64,000 nt of DNA from Phaeovulum sp. (GCF_030684035.1 NZ_JAUXPI010000058.1:1-64000); one strand, 5' to 3'. Counted from the first letter of the stretch, positions 1 to 9,986 are shown. Program-made: numbers and translations. Notes: a model not told the origin generated them from the letters alone.

Positions 1-112
1 GGCGCGGCGCTACATGGGGCTGGAATCCCTCGCCCGCATCACGGATACTCCCAACCATAGGCTGCCCGCCGTGGCCGCCTGATCGAGACCGAGCCTCTCC
101 GAGGGTTGGCGC

Positions 113-274
113 TCATACACCACCAAATGGGGCACTACCCCACTGCTTGATCTGGTTCGGATGAATGTCGAAATCCTGCGCCAACTCGATCAGCGTCTTC
201 CCGCCCTTGATCGCGGCCACCGCCACCTTCGCCTTGAATGCCGGGCAGTGGTTCCGCCGTGGTCGTCTTGCCAA
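113..274 (-). pseudogene. IS3-family transposase OrfA remnant
   Basis: The 53-codon frame reads like the N-terminus of IS3-family OrfA, the helix-turn-helix subunit that binds the element ends: RRPRRNHCPAFKAKVAVAA followed by TLIELAQDFDIHPNQIKQW. I place the start at a TTG (274) because AAGGAG lies six bases upstream. After IKQW the frame runs into eight unrelated residues and stops, so about half of OrfA, including its leucine zipper, and all of OrfB are missing. It is an insertion-sequence scar, not a working element. Neither inverted end could be identified. Confidence 0.75.
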
Positions 275-451
275 GGTCTTCTCCTTGCTCGCCGCAACAT
301 GCCGCTGTTGCACGGAAAATCCAGCTATCCCGGCTGTTCCGATTTCCGGAACCAGCTCACAAGCGCCAACGCGACTGTGAGTGCACAATGCGCGCTCAGT
401 TGCTGCCTGCCTGCGCGAGATTTACCTTGAGGAAGCGCGCAAGGCGGCGAT

Positions 452-1192
452 CTAAAGCCCGCTTGCCGCCAGCACCCGCTCCAGAACCGGTGCCAGCCGC
501 TCGGCCCAGGCGATCTGGCCATCCTCATGCGCGATCAGGTCGTTGCGCAGCTCGATCAGCACGTTGGGGCGGCCTGGGGCCAGCGCGTGGCGGTCGATCG
601 CGTCGCCGTCGAGATGGCCGCTGTAGGGTTCGTTGTCGCCCACGTTCAGCCCCTCGGCGGCGAGTGCCGCTATCAGCGGCAGCGCAAGGCGCGTGTCGCG
701 GTGCGAATAGAGGATGCCGACCGGCCAGGGCCGACGCGCGCGTCCGCGCAGGCAGGGGGTAAAGCTGTGCACTGCACAGATCACCGTGTCGGGCCGCCGC
801 GCGGCCAGTTCGGCATAGGCGGCGTGATAGGGGCGGTAAAGTGCCGCCATCCGCTTTTCAAGCTCTGCCGCGTCGGCGTGCCGGTTGGCCGGAATGATCG
901 TGCCATCGTAAAGCCGCATCAGCAGGGTCGGGTCGCCCTCGCCCCGGTTCGGGTCGATCACCAGGCGCGAAAAATCCGAGAGAATTGCGGGTGCATCAAG
1001 CCTTTCGGCGAGCCGCCGCGTCACTCCCGCTGCGCCAACGTCATAGGCGATGTGGCGGGCCATGTCTTCGGGCGCGATGCCAAGGCTGCCGCCGCCCAAC
1101 CAGTCCGGCACCCGGTTCGAGGCATGATCGCAGCTTACCAGCCAGCGCCCCGGGCGCTCTTCCCCGAGAATGTGGTAGGCGGTTTCAGTCAT
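452..1192 (-). CDS. N-formylglutamate amidohydrolase family protein
   Basis: A 246-residue cytoplasmic enzyme of the N-formylglutamate amidohydrolase (HutG-like) family, which hydrolyses N-formylglutamate to formate and glutamate and is related to zinc carboxypeptidases. Family landmarks are SCDHASNRVP near residue 20, HIAYDVGAAG near residue 47, SRLVIDPNR near residue 75, AVHSFTP in the middle and VLIELRNDL near the C-terminus. The start chosen is MTETAYH; a further upstream ATG adds a non-conserved tail. It is transcribed divergently from pyruvate kinase and no other histidine-degradation genes are visible, so the physiological substrate may differ. Confidence 0.85.
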   Translation of the reverse strand: MTETAYHILGEERPGRWLVSCDHASNRVPDWLGGGSLGIAPEDMARHIAYDVGAAGVTRRLAERLDAPAILSDFSRLVIDPNRGEGDPTLLMRLYDGTIIPANRHADAAELEKRMAALYRPYHAAYAELAARRPDTVICAVHSFTPCLRGRARRPWPVGILYSHRDTRLALPLIAALAAEGLNVGDNEPYSGHLDGDAIDRHALAPGRPNVLIELRNDLIAHEDGQIAWAERLAPVLERVLAASGL

Positions 1193-1325
1193 GCGCCGTT
1201 TGCCTTTTTGCCCGATACTTACAAGTGGTAGCGCAAACACCAGCCCTGTTGCCTTGTCGCGCGAATTGCGCCATTACCACCGCCGACCCCAAGAGTGAAC
1301 CCCAAAGCCCGGAGACCGAGGCAGC

Positions 1326-2771
1326 ATGAGACGCCTTCGCAATGTGAAGATCGTGGCCACGCTCGGCCCCGCATCCAGTGACTATGCCACGATCCGCGCA
1401 TTGTTCGAGGCCGGGGCCGATGTGTTCCGGCTGAACATGAGCCACGGCAGCCAGGCTGATCAACGCGCGCGGCGCGATATCATCCGCCAGATCGAAGCCG
1501 ATACCGGCCGCCCGATCGCCATTCTGGCCGACCTTCAGGGGCCAAAGCTGCGCGTTGGCGTGTTTGCCAATGGCGCGGTCGATCTGGAGGAGGGCAACCC
1601 CTTCCGCTTTGATCTCGACCCTGCCGAGGGCGATGGCCACAGGGTAAGCCTGCCCCACCCCGAGATCTTCGCAGCCCTCACCCCCGGCGCGCGCCTGTTG
1701 GTGAACGATGGCAAGATCCGCCTGCGGGTGAATGCCTGCGGCCCCGATTTTGCCGATTGTACCGTGACCACCGGCGGCACGATTTCCAACCGCAAGGGCG
1801 TGAACGTGCCCGACGTGGTGCTGCCGGTAGCGGCGCTTTCCGAGAAAGACCGCTCCGATCTCGAATTCGCCTGCGAGATGGGGGTGGACTGGCTGGCGCT
1901 TTCCTTCGTGCAGCGCCCAGAAGACGTTATCGAGGCGCGCGCGCTGGCGCGTGGCCGCGCCGCGATCCTCTCGAAGATCGAAAAGCCTTCCGCGGTCGCG
2001 GCCTTCACCGAGATCCTCGCGGTTTCCGATGGCATCATGGTTGCACGCGGCGATCTTGGGGTCGAGTTGCCGGTGCATTCCGTGCCGCCGATCCAGAAGC
2101 GGCTGGTACGCGCCTGCCGGACCGTCGCCAAGCCGGTGATCGTCGCAACGCAGATGCTTGAGAGCATGATCGAAAGCCCGATGCCGACGCGCGCCGAGGT
2201 TTCCGACGTTGCAACCGCGATTTACGAGGGTGCCGACGCGGTGATGCTTTCCGCCGAAAGCGCTGCCGGGCGCTACCCTGTCGAGGCGGTGGCAACGATG
2301 AACGCGGTGGCGATATCGGTTGAAAGCGATCCGACATACCGCGAGGTGATCGAGGCGAGCCGCAAGGCCGACCGCCGCACCGTTGCCGACGCGATCGTGG
2401 CGGCGGCGCGCGAAATTGCCGAAACCACCGACATCAAGGCAATCTGCTGCTACACGCAGTCGGGCAAGACCGTGGCGCTGGTTGCGCGCGAACGCCCGCG
2501 CGTGCCGATTGTGGCGCTGTCACCGGTACCGGCCACGCTTGGGGTGCTTTGCCTGACCTGGGGTGTGCACACGGTGCGCTGCGACAAGGTCGAGCGCTTC
2601 AAGATGGCGGTGGTAAACGCCGCCCGCGCCGCGCGCGATTTCGGCTTTGCCGACGAAACCGGCAAGATCGTGGTCATCGCGGGCGTGCCCTTCAACGTGC
2701 AGGGTACCACCAACATCCTGCGGGTCGCGCCTTGCGACGAAAGATTGATTTTCAGCGCCGATCCGGAGTAG
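1326..2771 (+). CDS. pyk: pyruvate kinase
   Basis: A 481-residue cytosolic enzyme that converts phosphoenolpyruvate and ADP to pyruvate and ATP in the last step of glycolysis. Visible signatures are the N-terminal KIVATLGPASSD, the active-site lysine segment SKIEKPSAV near residue 217, and MVARGDLGVELP near residues 237-248, followed by PVIVATQMLESM and AEVSDVATAIYEGADAVMLS. Length matches bacterial single-domain-set enzymes with a C-terminal regulatory domain. A small membrane protein gene follows 30 bases downstream in the same direction. Confidence 0.97.
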   Translation: MRRLRNVKIVATLGPASSDYATIRALFEAGADVFRLNMSHGSQADQRARRDIIRQIEADTGRPIAILADLQGPKLRVGVFANGAVDLEEGNPFRFDLDPAEGDGHRVSLPHPEIFAALTPGARLLVNDGKIRLRVNACGPDFADCTVTTGGTISNRKGVNVPDVVLPVAALSEKDRSDLEFACEMGVDWLALSFVQRPEDVIEARALARGRAAILSKIEKPSAVAAFTEILAVSDGIMVARGDLGVELPVHSVPPIQKRLVRACRTVAKPVIVATQMLESMIESPMPTRAEVSDVATAIYEGADAVMLSAESAAGRYPVEAVATMNAVAISVESDPTYREVIEASRKADRRTVADAIVAAAREIAETTDIKAICCYTQSGKTVALVARERPRVPIVALSPVPATLGVLCLTWGVHTVRCDKVERFKMAVVNAARAARDFGFADETGKIVVIAGVPFNVQGTTNILRVAPCDERLIFSADPE

Positions 2772-2801
2772 GTTTGCCCATTGCTTGCAGGGGTGCGGCA
2801 C

Positions 2802-3026
2802 ATGGACAGTGATCTGCTTCTGGTAATCGGGCTGATGATTGCCGCCCTTTCGATCCCGTCGATCGTTGCCGCCTTCAGCGACAGCCGCGCGCCCCGCGCC
2901 GCCGCCGTGGGGCTGGTGCTTGGCGGGGCGCTGGTGTTGGTGGCGATCGTGACCAAACCCGGCGGCTACACCGCCTCGCAGATCCCCAATGTTTTCGCGC
3001 AGGTTTTTGCAAGGCTTCTGAACTAG
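2802..3026 (+). CDS. small two-helix membrane protein
   Basis: A 74-residue hypothetical protein with two predicted transmembrane helices (roughly residues 4-24 and 32-52) and a short C-terminal tail. I start at MDSDLLL; a GTG/TTG-type extension of seven codons is possible. It sits between pyk and rpmI in the same direction. It resembles short membrane proteins of that size in Rhodobacterales, but I recognise no named family and assign no function. Confidence 0.6.
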   Translation: MDSDLLLVIGLMIAALSIPSIVAAFSDSRAPRAAAVGLVLGGALVLVAIVTKPGGYTASQIPNVFAQVFARLLN

Positions 3027-3138
3027 CCCCCCTTGCCAAGCGCCGCCCGCCCGCGTATAGGCCCCACTTCAATCCCGCGCGTCCGGCCCAAGTGGCATGC
3101 CGAGTCGCGTGTTCACACACTCGCAAGAGGAGATGAAA

Positions 3139-3339
3139 ATGCCCAAGATGAAGACCAAATCCGCTGCCAAGAAGCGGTTCAGCATGACTGCCTCGGGGCG
3201 CGTCAAGGCTGGCGTCGCCGGTAAGCGTCACGGCATGATCAAACGCTCGACGGACTTCATTCGCAACGCGACCGGCACCATGCTGCTGTGCGCTGCCGAT
3301 GCGAAGATCGTCAAGAAATACATGCCCTACGACCGCTGA
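3139..3339 (+). CDS. rpmI: 50S ribosomal protein L35
   Basis: A 66-residue basic protein with the classic L35 beginning [14 protein letters not shown] and the conserved HGMIKRS and KYMPY segments. The start is fixed by the preceding AGAGGAG. It lies directly upstream of rplT with a 12-base gap. The usual infC partner is not in this window, which is common in this order. The product is a structural component of the large ribosomal subunit. Confidence 0.97.
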   Translation: MPKMKTKSAAKKRFSMTASGRVKAGVAGKRHGMIKRSTDFIRNATGTMLLCAADAKIVKKYMPYDR

Positions 3340-3351
3340 GGAGAATGCACC

Positions 3352-3717
3352 ATGTCTCGCGTTAAATCCGGCGTCGTCACGCACGCCCGCCACAAGAAAG
3401 TCATCAAGGCCGCCGCCGGCTACTACAGCGCCCGCTCGCGCAACTTCAAAACCGCGACCCAGGCGGTTGACAAGGCGATGCAATACGCCACCCGCGACCG
3501 CAAGGCCCGCAAGCGCAGTTTCCGCGCGCTGTGGATTCAGCGGATCAACGCCGGGGTGCGCGCCTTCGATGCCGAAATGACCTATTCGCGCTTCATCAAC
3601 GCGCTGGAAAAGGCGGGCATCGCGGTTGACCGCAAGGTGCTGGCCGATCTGGCCGTGCACGAACCCGAGGCTTTTGGCACCATCGTCACGCAAGCGAAAG
3701 CCGCGCTGGCCGCGTAA
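3352..3717 (+). CDS. rplT: 50S ribosomal protein L20
   Basis: A 121-residue ribosomal protein that binds 23S rRNA early in large-subunit assembly and in many bacteria represses its own operon. It begins [19 protein letters not shown] and carries the diagnostic [35 protein letters not shown] and SRFINAL segments. It shares a short operon with rpmI, and a strong hairpin terminator follows the stop by about 24 bases. Confidence 0.97.
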   Translation: MSRVKSGVVTHARHKKVIKAAAGYYSARSRNFKTATQAVDKAMQYATRDRKARKRSFRALWIQRINAGVRAFDAEMTYSRFINALEKAGIAVDRKVLADLAVHEPEAFGTIVTQAKAALAA

Positions 3718-3740
3718 TTCCCGTTTCGGAACGAATAGAA

Positions 3741-3774
3741 CCCCGCGCTGGCCAATGGCCCGGCGCGGGGTTTT
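3741..3774 (+). terminator. rho-independent terminator after rplT
   Basis: An eight-base-pair GC stem (CCCCGCGC paired with GCGCGGGG) around a 14-base loop is followed by TTTT. It sits between rplT and pheS and should end the rpmI-rplT transcript. Confidence 0.8.
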
Positions 3775-3842
3775 CATTTGGGTGCGCTTGCATTCACGCC
3801 GCCCCGCCGCTAGCACGAAGGCGCGAAATCTAGGAGAGTATC

Positions 3843-4922
3843 ATGTCCGATCTTCAGGCGCTGAAGGGCAAGTATCTGGCTGGCATCGCGGCGGCGGCGG
3901 ATGAGGGCGCGCTCGAGGAGCTTCGGCTGGCGGCGCTGGGCAAGAAAGGCGAGATCAGCCTTCTGATGCGCGAACTTGGCGGCATGGCACCCGAGGCGCG
4001 GCAGGCGGCGGGGGCGCGGCTCAATGTGCTCAAGGACGAGATCGACGCAGCGCTGCGCGCCCGCAAGGCGGGGCTGGCCGATGCGGCGCTTGATGCGCGG
4101 CTCAGCGCCGAATGGCTCGATGTCACCTTGCCCGCGCGGCCACGCCGCACCGGCACCATCCACCCGGTTTCACAGGTGATGGAGGAAGTCACCGCGATCT
4201 TCGCCGACATGGGCTTTGCGGTGGCCGAGGGGCCGCAGGTGGAATCCGATTTCTTCAACTTCGACGCGCTCAACATCGCGCCCGAGCACCCGGCGCGGCA
4301 GGAACACGACACCTTCTTCATGGCGCGCGCGGCGGATGATCCGCGCCCGCCGCATGTGCTGCGCACCCACACCAGCCCGGTGCAGATCCGCGCCATGCAG
4401 GCGCAGGGCGCGCCGATCCGGGTGATCGCGCCGGGCCGCGTCTACCGCATGGACATGGACCAGACCCACGCGCCGATGTTCCACCAGATCGAGGGGCTGG
4501 CGATAGGCCGCGACATTTCGATGGCCAACCTCAAATGGACGCTGGAAGAGTTCTTCAGCGCCTTTTTCGAGACCAAGGTGCGCACCCGCTTCCGCGCCTC
4601 GCACTTCCCCTTCACCGAACCTTCGGCCGAGGTCGACATCCAGTGCAGCTGGGTGAATGGCCAGTTGCGCATCGGCGAGGGGTCGGGCTGGCTGGAGGTG
4701 CTGGGGTCGGGCATGGTCCACCCCAAGGTGCTGACCGCCGCCGGGGTCGACCCGACTGAGTGGCAGGGCTTTGCCTTTGGCATGGGGATAGACCGGCTGG
4801 CAATGCTGAAATACGGCATCCCCGACTTGCGGGCTTTCTTTGAGAGCGACCTGCGGTGGCTAAGGCATTATGGGTTTGCCGCAGGGGATGTGCCGACGGT
4901 GCATGGGGGGTTGAGCAGGTGA
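3843..4922 (+). CDS. pheS: phenylalanyl-tRNA synthetase alpha subunit
   Basis: A 359-residue catalytic subunit of the alpha2-beta2 class II synthetase that charges tRNA-Phe. An N-terminal coiled coil (about residues 1-90) precedes the class II core: [22 protein letters not shown], the motif 2 region [11 protein letters not shown] and motif 3 [14 protein letters not shown]. The start has GGAG seven bases upstream. pheT, normally the next gene, is displaced by about 1 kb: its place is taken by two low-GC genes, the first starting inside the pheS stop codon. The last few codons of pheS also look slightly unlike the family end, so the insertion may have rewritten them. Confidence 0.97.
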   Translation: MSDLQALKGKYLAGIAAAADEGALEELRLAALGKKGEISLLMRELGGMAPEARQAAGARLNVLKDEIDAALRARKAGLADAALDARLSAEWLDVTLPARPRRTGTIHPVSQVMEEVTAIFADMGFAVAEGPQVESDFFNFDALNIAPEHPARQEHDTFFMARAADDPRPPHVLRTHTSPVQIRAMQAQGAPIRVIAPGRVYRMDMDQTHAPMFHQIEGLAIGRDISMANLKWTLEEFFSAFFETKVRTRFRASHFPFTEPSAEVDIQCSWVNGQLRIGEGSGWLEVLGSGMVHPKVLTAAGVDPTEWQGFAFGMGIDRLAMLKYGIPDLRAFFESDLRWLRHYGFAAGDVPTVHGGLSR

Positions 4923-5287
4923 AACGGGATGATGATCTTATTCGCAAACTTCTATTCGAGTTCGAGAGTTCTGACGAATGGCAGTTTCCAATTTCGAAAA
5001 TTTCCGGTGAGCCGCCCGAAAGAAACTCCCGTCAATATCATATCCATTTACTTTGCGATTTAGGCTACTTGGTATGCTTCACTGGCGGCATTGCCGAGGC
5101 AGGTGTATTTCGCATGACATCGCAGGGTCATGATTTTCTTGATGCAGTCAGGGATGACGGTATCTGGTCGAGGACCAAGGATGCGGTGCGTGACACCGGC
5201 GGAAGCGCAACTGTCGAGATTGTAAAGGCCTTGGCGATGGGATTCTTAAAAAAGAAGATATCTCAGCACACAGGGATCGAGTTATGA
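4919..5287 (+). CDS. DUF2513 family protein (low-GC insert in pheST)
   Basis: A 122-residue protein matching the DUF2513 pattern: [15 protein letters not shown] at the start, [14 protein letters not shown], then [21 protein letters not shown] and [14 protein letters not shown] at the end. Family members are small soluble proteins, often found in mobile DNA or phages; their function is unknown. The GTG start overlaps the pheS TGA (GTGA), so it is translationally coupled to pheS. Base composition is clearly more A+T-rich than the neighbours, with codons such as CTT, TTA and AAA, pointing to recent acquisition. It has no promoter of its own that I can see. Confidence 0.75.
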   Translation: MKRDDDLIRKLLFEFESSDEWQFPISKISGEPPERNSRQYHIHLLCDLGYLVCFTGGIAEAGVFRMTSQGHDFLDAVRDDGIWSRTKDAVRDTGGSATVEIVKALAMGFLKKKISQHTGIEL

Positions 5288-5363
5288 GAATGCTGCGCTT
5301 CTGGCTACAACATTATTGGTTTGCGGTCGACGATCTGTCGTCTGGGCCTGTAGGGTCAAGTCG

Positions 5364-5666
5364 ATGAGCGATTTCTCGAAATCATTAGAAATAGCCCGGC
5401 AAGTACTAAAGAAAGAAAATCCGGAATTAGCCTCGTTCGAAGGCGCCAATGCAGTTACGTCTGCAATGCTGACCGCAGGTTTTACGACGATCGCGGTGAT
5501 TGTTGCGGGCTTCTTGTTCAATGTCTATGTTAACGATTGGAGAGGAGTATTCATTGTTATTTCAGTCGCGGCTGCCCGCTATTGGTATCTAAACAGAAAA
5601 ACGGAGGCGTACCAGAAACGTCTCTTCGAAATTGCCAATTTGTTAGAGGGTCAGGAAGAACAATGA
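5364..5666 (+). CDS. small two-TM membrane protein (low-GC insert in pheST)
   Basis: A 100-residue protein with a helical N-terminus (SDFSKSLEIARQVLKKE) and two predicted membrane helices near residues 34-54 and 58-73, ending in a charged tail. I start at MSDFSKS; the ribosome-binding site is weak. It follows the DUF2513 gene by about 76 bases and has the same low-GC character, so the two look like one acquired unit. No family recognised. A soluble DUF2513 protein plus a small membrane protein is a layout also seen in some toxin-antitoxin and defence pairs, but nothing in the sequence proves that. Confidence 0.6.
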   Translation: MSDFSKSLEIARQVLKKENPELASFEGANAVTSAMLTAGFTTIAVIVAGFLFNVYVNDWRGVFIVISVAAARYWYLNRKTEAYQKRLFEIANLLEGQEEQ

Positions 5667-5742
5667 GACCCAGAACTATATTAAATAGCGCGCCGATGTC
5701 ACGCCTGGGCGAGGCGAGAAGCCCGATGACCCCCCGCACCCC

Positions 5743-5832
5743 CCTTCCGCCCGGTCGCCAGACCGGGCAGCGCCCGAACCGCCCCCACGGGGCGGGCGCT
5801 TCACGCCCACCCCTCGGTTCGGGCGCTGCCCT
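5743..5832. repeat. 90-bp structured palindromic repeat, copy 1
   Basis: Near-identical to 36047-36136. It contains hairpin A (CCCGGTC-GCCA-GACCGGG), then a 17-bp outer stem GGGCAGCGCCCGAACCG paired with CGGTTCGGGCGCTGCCC that encloses two smaller hairpins, one around CACGG and one of GGGCG-CTTCA-CGCCC. It lies between the low-GC pair of genes and pheT. As RNA or single-stranded DNA it would fold into a compact multi-stem structure. Confidence 0.9.
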
Positions 5833-5898
5833 CATTTCCGAGCCATGCGATGCGACTTATTCTTCCCCCCGGCACCCCGTGCCGTTGGAGTGCCTGAC

Positions 5899-8307
5899 AT
5901 GAAACTCACCCTCTCCTGGCTGCGCGATCACCTCGAAACCGAGGCCACGCTCGACGAAATCACCTATGCCCTGACCGATCTTGGCCTTGAGGTCGAGGCG
6001 GTCACGAACCCCGCCGCGAAGCTCGCCCCCTTCACCCTCGCGCGTGTCCAGTCGGCCATCCAGCACCCCGAGGCGGACAGGCTGCGGGTCTGCATCGTGG
6101 AAACCGACGAGGGGCTGAAGCAGATCGTCTGCGGCGCGCCCAATGCACGGGCGGGCATTACCGTGGTGCTCTGCAAACCCGGCGACTATGTGCCGGGCAT
6201 CGACGTGACCTTGGGCGTCGGCAAGATAAGGGGCGTCGAAAGCCACGGCATGATGGCCTCGGAACGCGAGCTTGAGCTTTCCGACGAGCACACCGGCATC
6301 ATCGAGCTGGAAGGCGGCCACATCGGGCAGAAATTCACCGACTGGCTGGCCGAACACCGCCCCGAGGTGGTGGACCCGGTGATCGACATCAAGATTACCC
6401 CCAACCGCCCCGATGCGCTTGGCATTCGCGGCATCGCGCGCGATCTGGCAGCGCGCGGCCTCGGGCTGCTGAAACCGCTCGAAATCGAACCCGTGCCGGG
6501 CGGCTTTCCTTGCCCGATTTCGGTTACCATCGACCCCGCGCTGAAGGCCAAGGGCTGCCCGCTGTTCACCGGCCGCCTTATCCGCGGTGTCAGCAACGGC
6601 CCCAGCCCGCAATGGCTGCAACAGCGGCTGCTGGCAATCGGCCTGCGCCCGATCTCGGCGCTGGTCGATATCACCAACTTCTTCACCTATGACCTGAACC
6701 GGCCCCTGCATGTGTTCGACGCCGCCAAGGTGAAGGGCGGCCTGCACATTGCCCCCGCCAAGGGCGGCGAGGAGCTGCTGGCGCTTGATGGCAGGGCCTA
6801 CACGCTCCGCCCCGGCATGATGCTGATTTCCGATGACGAACAGCCCGAAAGCCTTGCCGGGATCATGGGGGGCGAGCATTCTGGCTGCACCGAGGCCACG
6901 CGCGATGTGTTCGTTGAGTCCGCCTATTGGGACCCGATCACCATTGCCGCCACCGGTCGCGCGTTGAAGATCAGCTCTGATGCGCGCTACCGTTTCGAGC
7001 GCGGCGTGGACCCCGCCTTCACCCTGCCGGGGCTGGAACTGGCAACGCAAATGGTGCTCGAGCTTTGCGGCGGCGAGGCCAGCGACATTGCCATGGATGG
7101 TGCGGTGCCCGATACCCGCCGCGCCTACAAGCTTGACCCCGCGCGGGTGCAAAGCCTTGTGGGGATGGAAATTCCCGAGGCAACACAGCGCGCCACGCTG
7201 GAGGCGCTGGGCTTTGTCATCGAAGGCAACATGGTCACGCCCCCAAGCTGGCGCCCGGATGTGCTGGGCGAGGCCGATCTGGTCGAGGAAGTGGCGCGCA
7301 TCGCCTCGCTGACCAAGCTCAAGGGGCGTCCGCTGGCGCGCGAAACCACCGGCGTGCCAAAGCCGATCCTGACCCCGATGCAGATGCGCGAAAAGGCGGC
7401 GCGGCGGATGCTGGCGGCCCTGGGCTACAACGAATGCGTCAGCTACAGCTTCATTGATGCGGCCTCTGCGCGGCTCTTTGGCGGCGGGCAGGATGCCTGC
7501 CTGATCGAAAACCCGATCTCGTCGGAAATGACCCATCTGCGCCCCGACCTGCTGCCGGGCCTGCTGGCCGCCGCCGCCCGCAATCAGGCGCGCGGTTTTG
7601 CCGATCTCGCGCTGTTCGAGGTCGGTCCCGCCTTCAGCGGCGGCGAGCCGGGCGAGCAACAGTTGCAGGCCACCGCGCTTCTGGTCGGTGCCTCGGCCCC
7701 GCGCGATGCCTTCGGTTCGCGCCGCCCGGTTGATCTTTACGATGCCAAGGCCGATGCCGAGGCGGTGCTGGCGGCGGTTGGCGCGCCGACCCGCATGCAG
7801 ATCACCCGCAAGCTGCCCGTCTGGTGGCACCCTGGCCGCTCGGGCGCGATGGCACTCGGGCCAAACACCCTTTGTGCCTTTGGCGAGGTACACCCGCGCG
7901 TGTTGCGCGACATGGGGGTAAAGGGGCCTGCGGTCGCCTTCACGCTTTACGCTGAAAAGGTGCCTTTCCCGAAACTCAAAACCCCCACCCGCCCTGCGTT
8001 GGAGCTTTCCGATCTGCAAGCTGTCGAACGCGATTTTGCCTTTGTCGTCGATGCGCGCGTGGAAGCGCTGGTGGCGGTCAACGCCGCCGCCGGAGCCGAC
8101 AAGGGCTTGATCGAATCGGTACGGGTGTTCGACCAGTTCACCGGCGACAAGGCCGAGGCGCAGATGGGCGCGGGCAAGAAATCGATCGCACTTTCGGTGC
8201 GCTTGCAACCCCGCGACAAGACCCTGACCGAGGCCGAGATCGAGGCGGTTTCGGCGCGCATTATCGAAAAGGTCACAAAAGCCACAGGTGGCGCGCTGCG
8301 CAGCTAG
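5899..8307 (+). CDS. pheT: phenylalanyl-tRNA synthetase beta subunit
   Basis: An 802-residue partner of PheS, responsible for tRNA binding and editing of mischarged Tyr. Order of parts: N-terminal MKLTLSWLRDHLE, a tRNA-binding OB domain (about 40-150, with CGAPNARAGITVVLCKPG), B3/B4 editing region (about 210-380), B5 (about 400-470), a catalytic-like core, and a C-terminal FDX-ACB anticodon-binding domain ending in KTLTEAEIEAV. The start chosen has TTGGAG upstream; the family begins at exactly this Met-Lys-Leu/Phe. It is cut off from pheS by two foreign-looking genes and a 90-bp structured repeat, so its expression must pass through those. Confidence 0.97.
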   Translation: MKLTLSWLRDHLETEATLDEITYALTDLGLEVEAVTNPAAKLAPFTLARVQSAIQHPEADRLRVCIVETDEGLKQIVCGAPNARAGITVVLCKPGDYVPGIDVTLGVGKIRGVESHGMMASERELELSDEHTGIIELEGGHIGQKFTDWLAEHRPEVVDPVIDIKITPNRPDALGIRGIARDLAARGLGLLKPLEIEPVPGGFPCPISVTIDPALKAKGCPLFTGRLIRGVSNGPSPQWLQQRLLAIGLRPISALVDITNFFTYDLNRPLHVFDAAKVKGGLHIAPAKGGEELLALDGRAYTLRPGMMLISDDEQPESLAGIMGGEHSGCTEATRDVFVESAYWDPITIAATGRALKISSDARYRFERGVDPAFTLPGLELATQMVLELCGGEASDIAMDGAVPDTRRAYKLDPARVQSLVGMEIPEATQRATLEALGFVIEGNMVTPPSWRPDVLGEADLVEEVARIASLTKLKGRPLARETTGVPKPILTPMQMREKAARRMLAALGYNECVSYSFIDAASARLFGGGQDACLIENPISSEMTHLRPDLLPGLLAAAARNQARGFADLALFEVGPAFSGGEPGEQQLQATALLVGASAPRDAFGSRRPVDLYDAKADAEAVLAAVGAPTRMQITRKLPVWWHPGRSGAMALGPNTLCAFGEVHPRVLRDMGVKGPAVAFTLYAEKVPFPKLKTPTRPALELSDLQAVERDFAFVVDARVEALVAVNAAAGADKGLIESVRVFDQFTGDKAEAQMGAGKKSIALSVRLQPRDKTLTEAEIEAVSARIIEKVTKATGGALRS

Positions 8308-8375
8308 TGCGGCGCGCTGACGCTTGCCTTGATGCAACGAAAGCACGACGCTCCGCCCATACTGGGAGGGGGCCG

Positions 8376-9986
8376 GTGGTTTTTGATTACGTCATTGTCG
8401 GCGGCGGTTCGGCGGGGTCAGTGCTGGCGGCCCGCCTTTCGGAAGATTCAAGGGTTTCGGTCTGCCTGATCGAAGCGGGTGGCAAGGGGAACGACATCTT
8501 CGTGCGCGCCCCGGCGCTGGTGGCGGCAATGGTTGCGGGGCGGCCGCCGATTCACAACTGGGCATTTCGCACCATTCGGCAAGCTGGATTGAAAGGGCGG
8601 CGCGGGTTTCAGCCGCGCGGCAAGGCGCTCGGCGGTTCCTCGGCGATCAATGCCATGCTTTACACGCGCGGCCACCCGGCGGATTACGACGAATGGGCCG
8701 AGCTTGGCGCCGAGGGCTGGGATTGGGCCTCGTGCCTGCCCTATTTCCGCAAGGCCGAAGGCAACGCCTGGGGTGCCGATGCGCTGCATGGCGGCGACGG
8801 GCCTTTGCAGGTCGCCGATCAGAATGCGCCGCGCCGCATTTCCCGTGCCTTTGTCGATGCTTGCGAAGCCTCGCATGTGCCGCGCAACGAAGACTTCAAC
8901 GGTCCCCGGCAGGAGGGTGCCGGGCTTTATCAGGTGACCCAGTTTCACCACGGCGCGCGCAAGGGCGAACGCTGTTCAGCGGCGGCGGCGTACCTGCACC
9001 CCGTGATGCGACGGCCGAACTTGACCATCCTGACCCATGCGCGGGTGGAAAAGGTTCTGGTTGAAGGCGGGCGCGCGACTGGGGTGCTGGTGCGGCGGGC
9101 CTTTGTGCAGCGCCGCATCGCGGCGCGGCGCGAGGTGATCCTTTCGGCCGGAGCCTTTGGCTCGCCGCAACTGCTGCTGCTCTCGGGCATTGGCCCCGAG
9201 GACGAACTCAGGGCGCACCGCCTGCCGGTCACGCATGCGTTGCCCGGCGTCGGTGCCAACCTGCAGGACCATCTCGACTACATCATCAGCCACCGCTCGC
9301 TGCGCCCGGATGTGGTCGGGCTCAATCCGGCGGGACTGGCGCGGCTGGCGCGGGCAGCGTGGAAATGGCGCGGCTCGGGCGAGGGGCTCTTTGCCTCGCC
9401 GATGGCCGAGGGCGGGGCGTTCATCTGCTCCGAGCCGGGGCTGGCGCGCCCCGATCTGCAAATTCACTTCGTCATCGGCATTGTCGATCAGCACATGCGC
9501 CGCCTGCACCTGGCCGATGGCTATTCGGCGCATATCTGCGCGCTGCGCCCGTTCAGTCGCGGCACGGTCGGGCTACAGTCGGCCAACCCGGCGCGGGCGC
9601 CGCGCATCGACCCCGGCTATCTCAGCGACCCGCGCGACATGGCGCTGCTGCTGCGCGCCGCGCGCAAGCTGGAGCAAATTCTCGATGCCTCGCCCCTGGC
9701 ACCCTGGCGCGGCCCGAGGCTTTATCCGCACGACGGAAGCGAAGCGGCGCTGGAGGCCGACATCCGCGCGCGTTCCGATACCATCTACCATCCCGTCGGC
9801 ACCTGCCGCATCGGCGGCGACGAGATGGCCGTGGTTGACCCGGCGCTGCGCCTGCGCGGAATTGCGGGCCTTCGGGTGATCGACGCCTCGGTGATGCCGC
9901 GCGTTCCCGGCGGCAACACCAACGCGCCGACCATCATGATTGCCGAGAAGGCAGCAGAAATGCTGCGCAGCGAAGCGCAGCATTGA
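8376..9986 (+). CDS. GMC-family FAD oxidoreductase (choline dehydrogenase-like)
   Basis: A 536-residue flavoprotein of the glucose-methanol-choline family, which oxidises primary alcohols to aldehydes. The FAD-binding dinucleotide motif [16 protein letters not shown] is at residues 9-25, GMC signature 1 around [14 protein letters not shown], signature 2 around [16 protein letters not shown], and the C-terminal [11 protein letters not shown] (active-site His) and [16 protein letters not shown]. The GTG start at 8376 has GGGAGGG five bases upstream; starting earlier would add a non-conserved tail. No betaine genes are nearby, so the alcohol substrate is open. Confidence 0.88.
   Translation: MVFDYVIVGGGSAGSVLAARLSEDSRVSVCLIEAGGKGNDIFVRAPALVAAMVAGRPPIHNWAFRTIRQAGLKGRRGFQPRGKALGGSSAINAMLYTRGHPADYDEWAELGAEGWDWASCLPYFRKAEGNAWGADALHGGDGPLQVADQNAPRRISRAFVDACEASHVPRNEDFNGPRQEGAGLYQVTQFHHGARKGERCSAAAAYLHPVMRRPNLTILTHARVEKVLVEGGRATGVLVRRAFVQRRIAARREVILSAGAFGSPQLLLLSGIGPEDELRAHRLPVTHALPGVGANLQDHLDYIISHRSLRPDVVGLNPAGLARLARAAWKWRGSGEGLFASPMAEGGAFICSEPGLARPDLQIHFVIGIVDQHMRRLHLADGYSAHICALRPFSRGTVGLQSANPARAPRIDPGYLSDPRDMALLLRAARKLEQILDASPLAPWRGPRLYPHDGSEAALEADIRARSDTIYHPVGTCRIGGDEMAVVDPALRLRGIAGLRVIDASVMPRVPGGNTNAPTIMIAEKAAEMLRSEAQH

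Noticed and set aside
2-82. Open frame at the left edge ending in TGA (26 codons)
   Set aside because: Could be the end of a gene from outside the window, but I recognise nothing in it and there is too little to support a call.
5743-5832. Reading the 90-bp repeat as an integron attC site
   Set aside because: The gene-plus-palindrome layout is similar, but the attC R' and R'' core boxes (GTTRRRY and its complement) are not found at the ends, and no integrase gene is present.
5857-8346. Long antisense frame of about 829 codons across pheT
   Set aside because: Shadow of pheT caused by high GC codon bias; no start signal and no family features.
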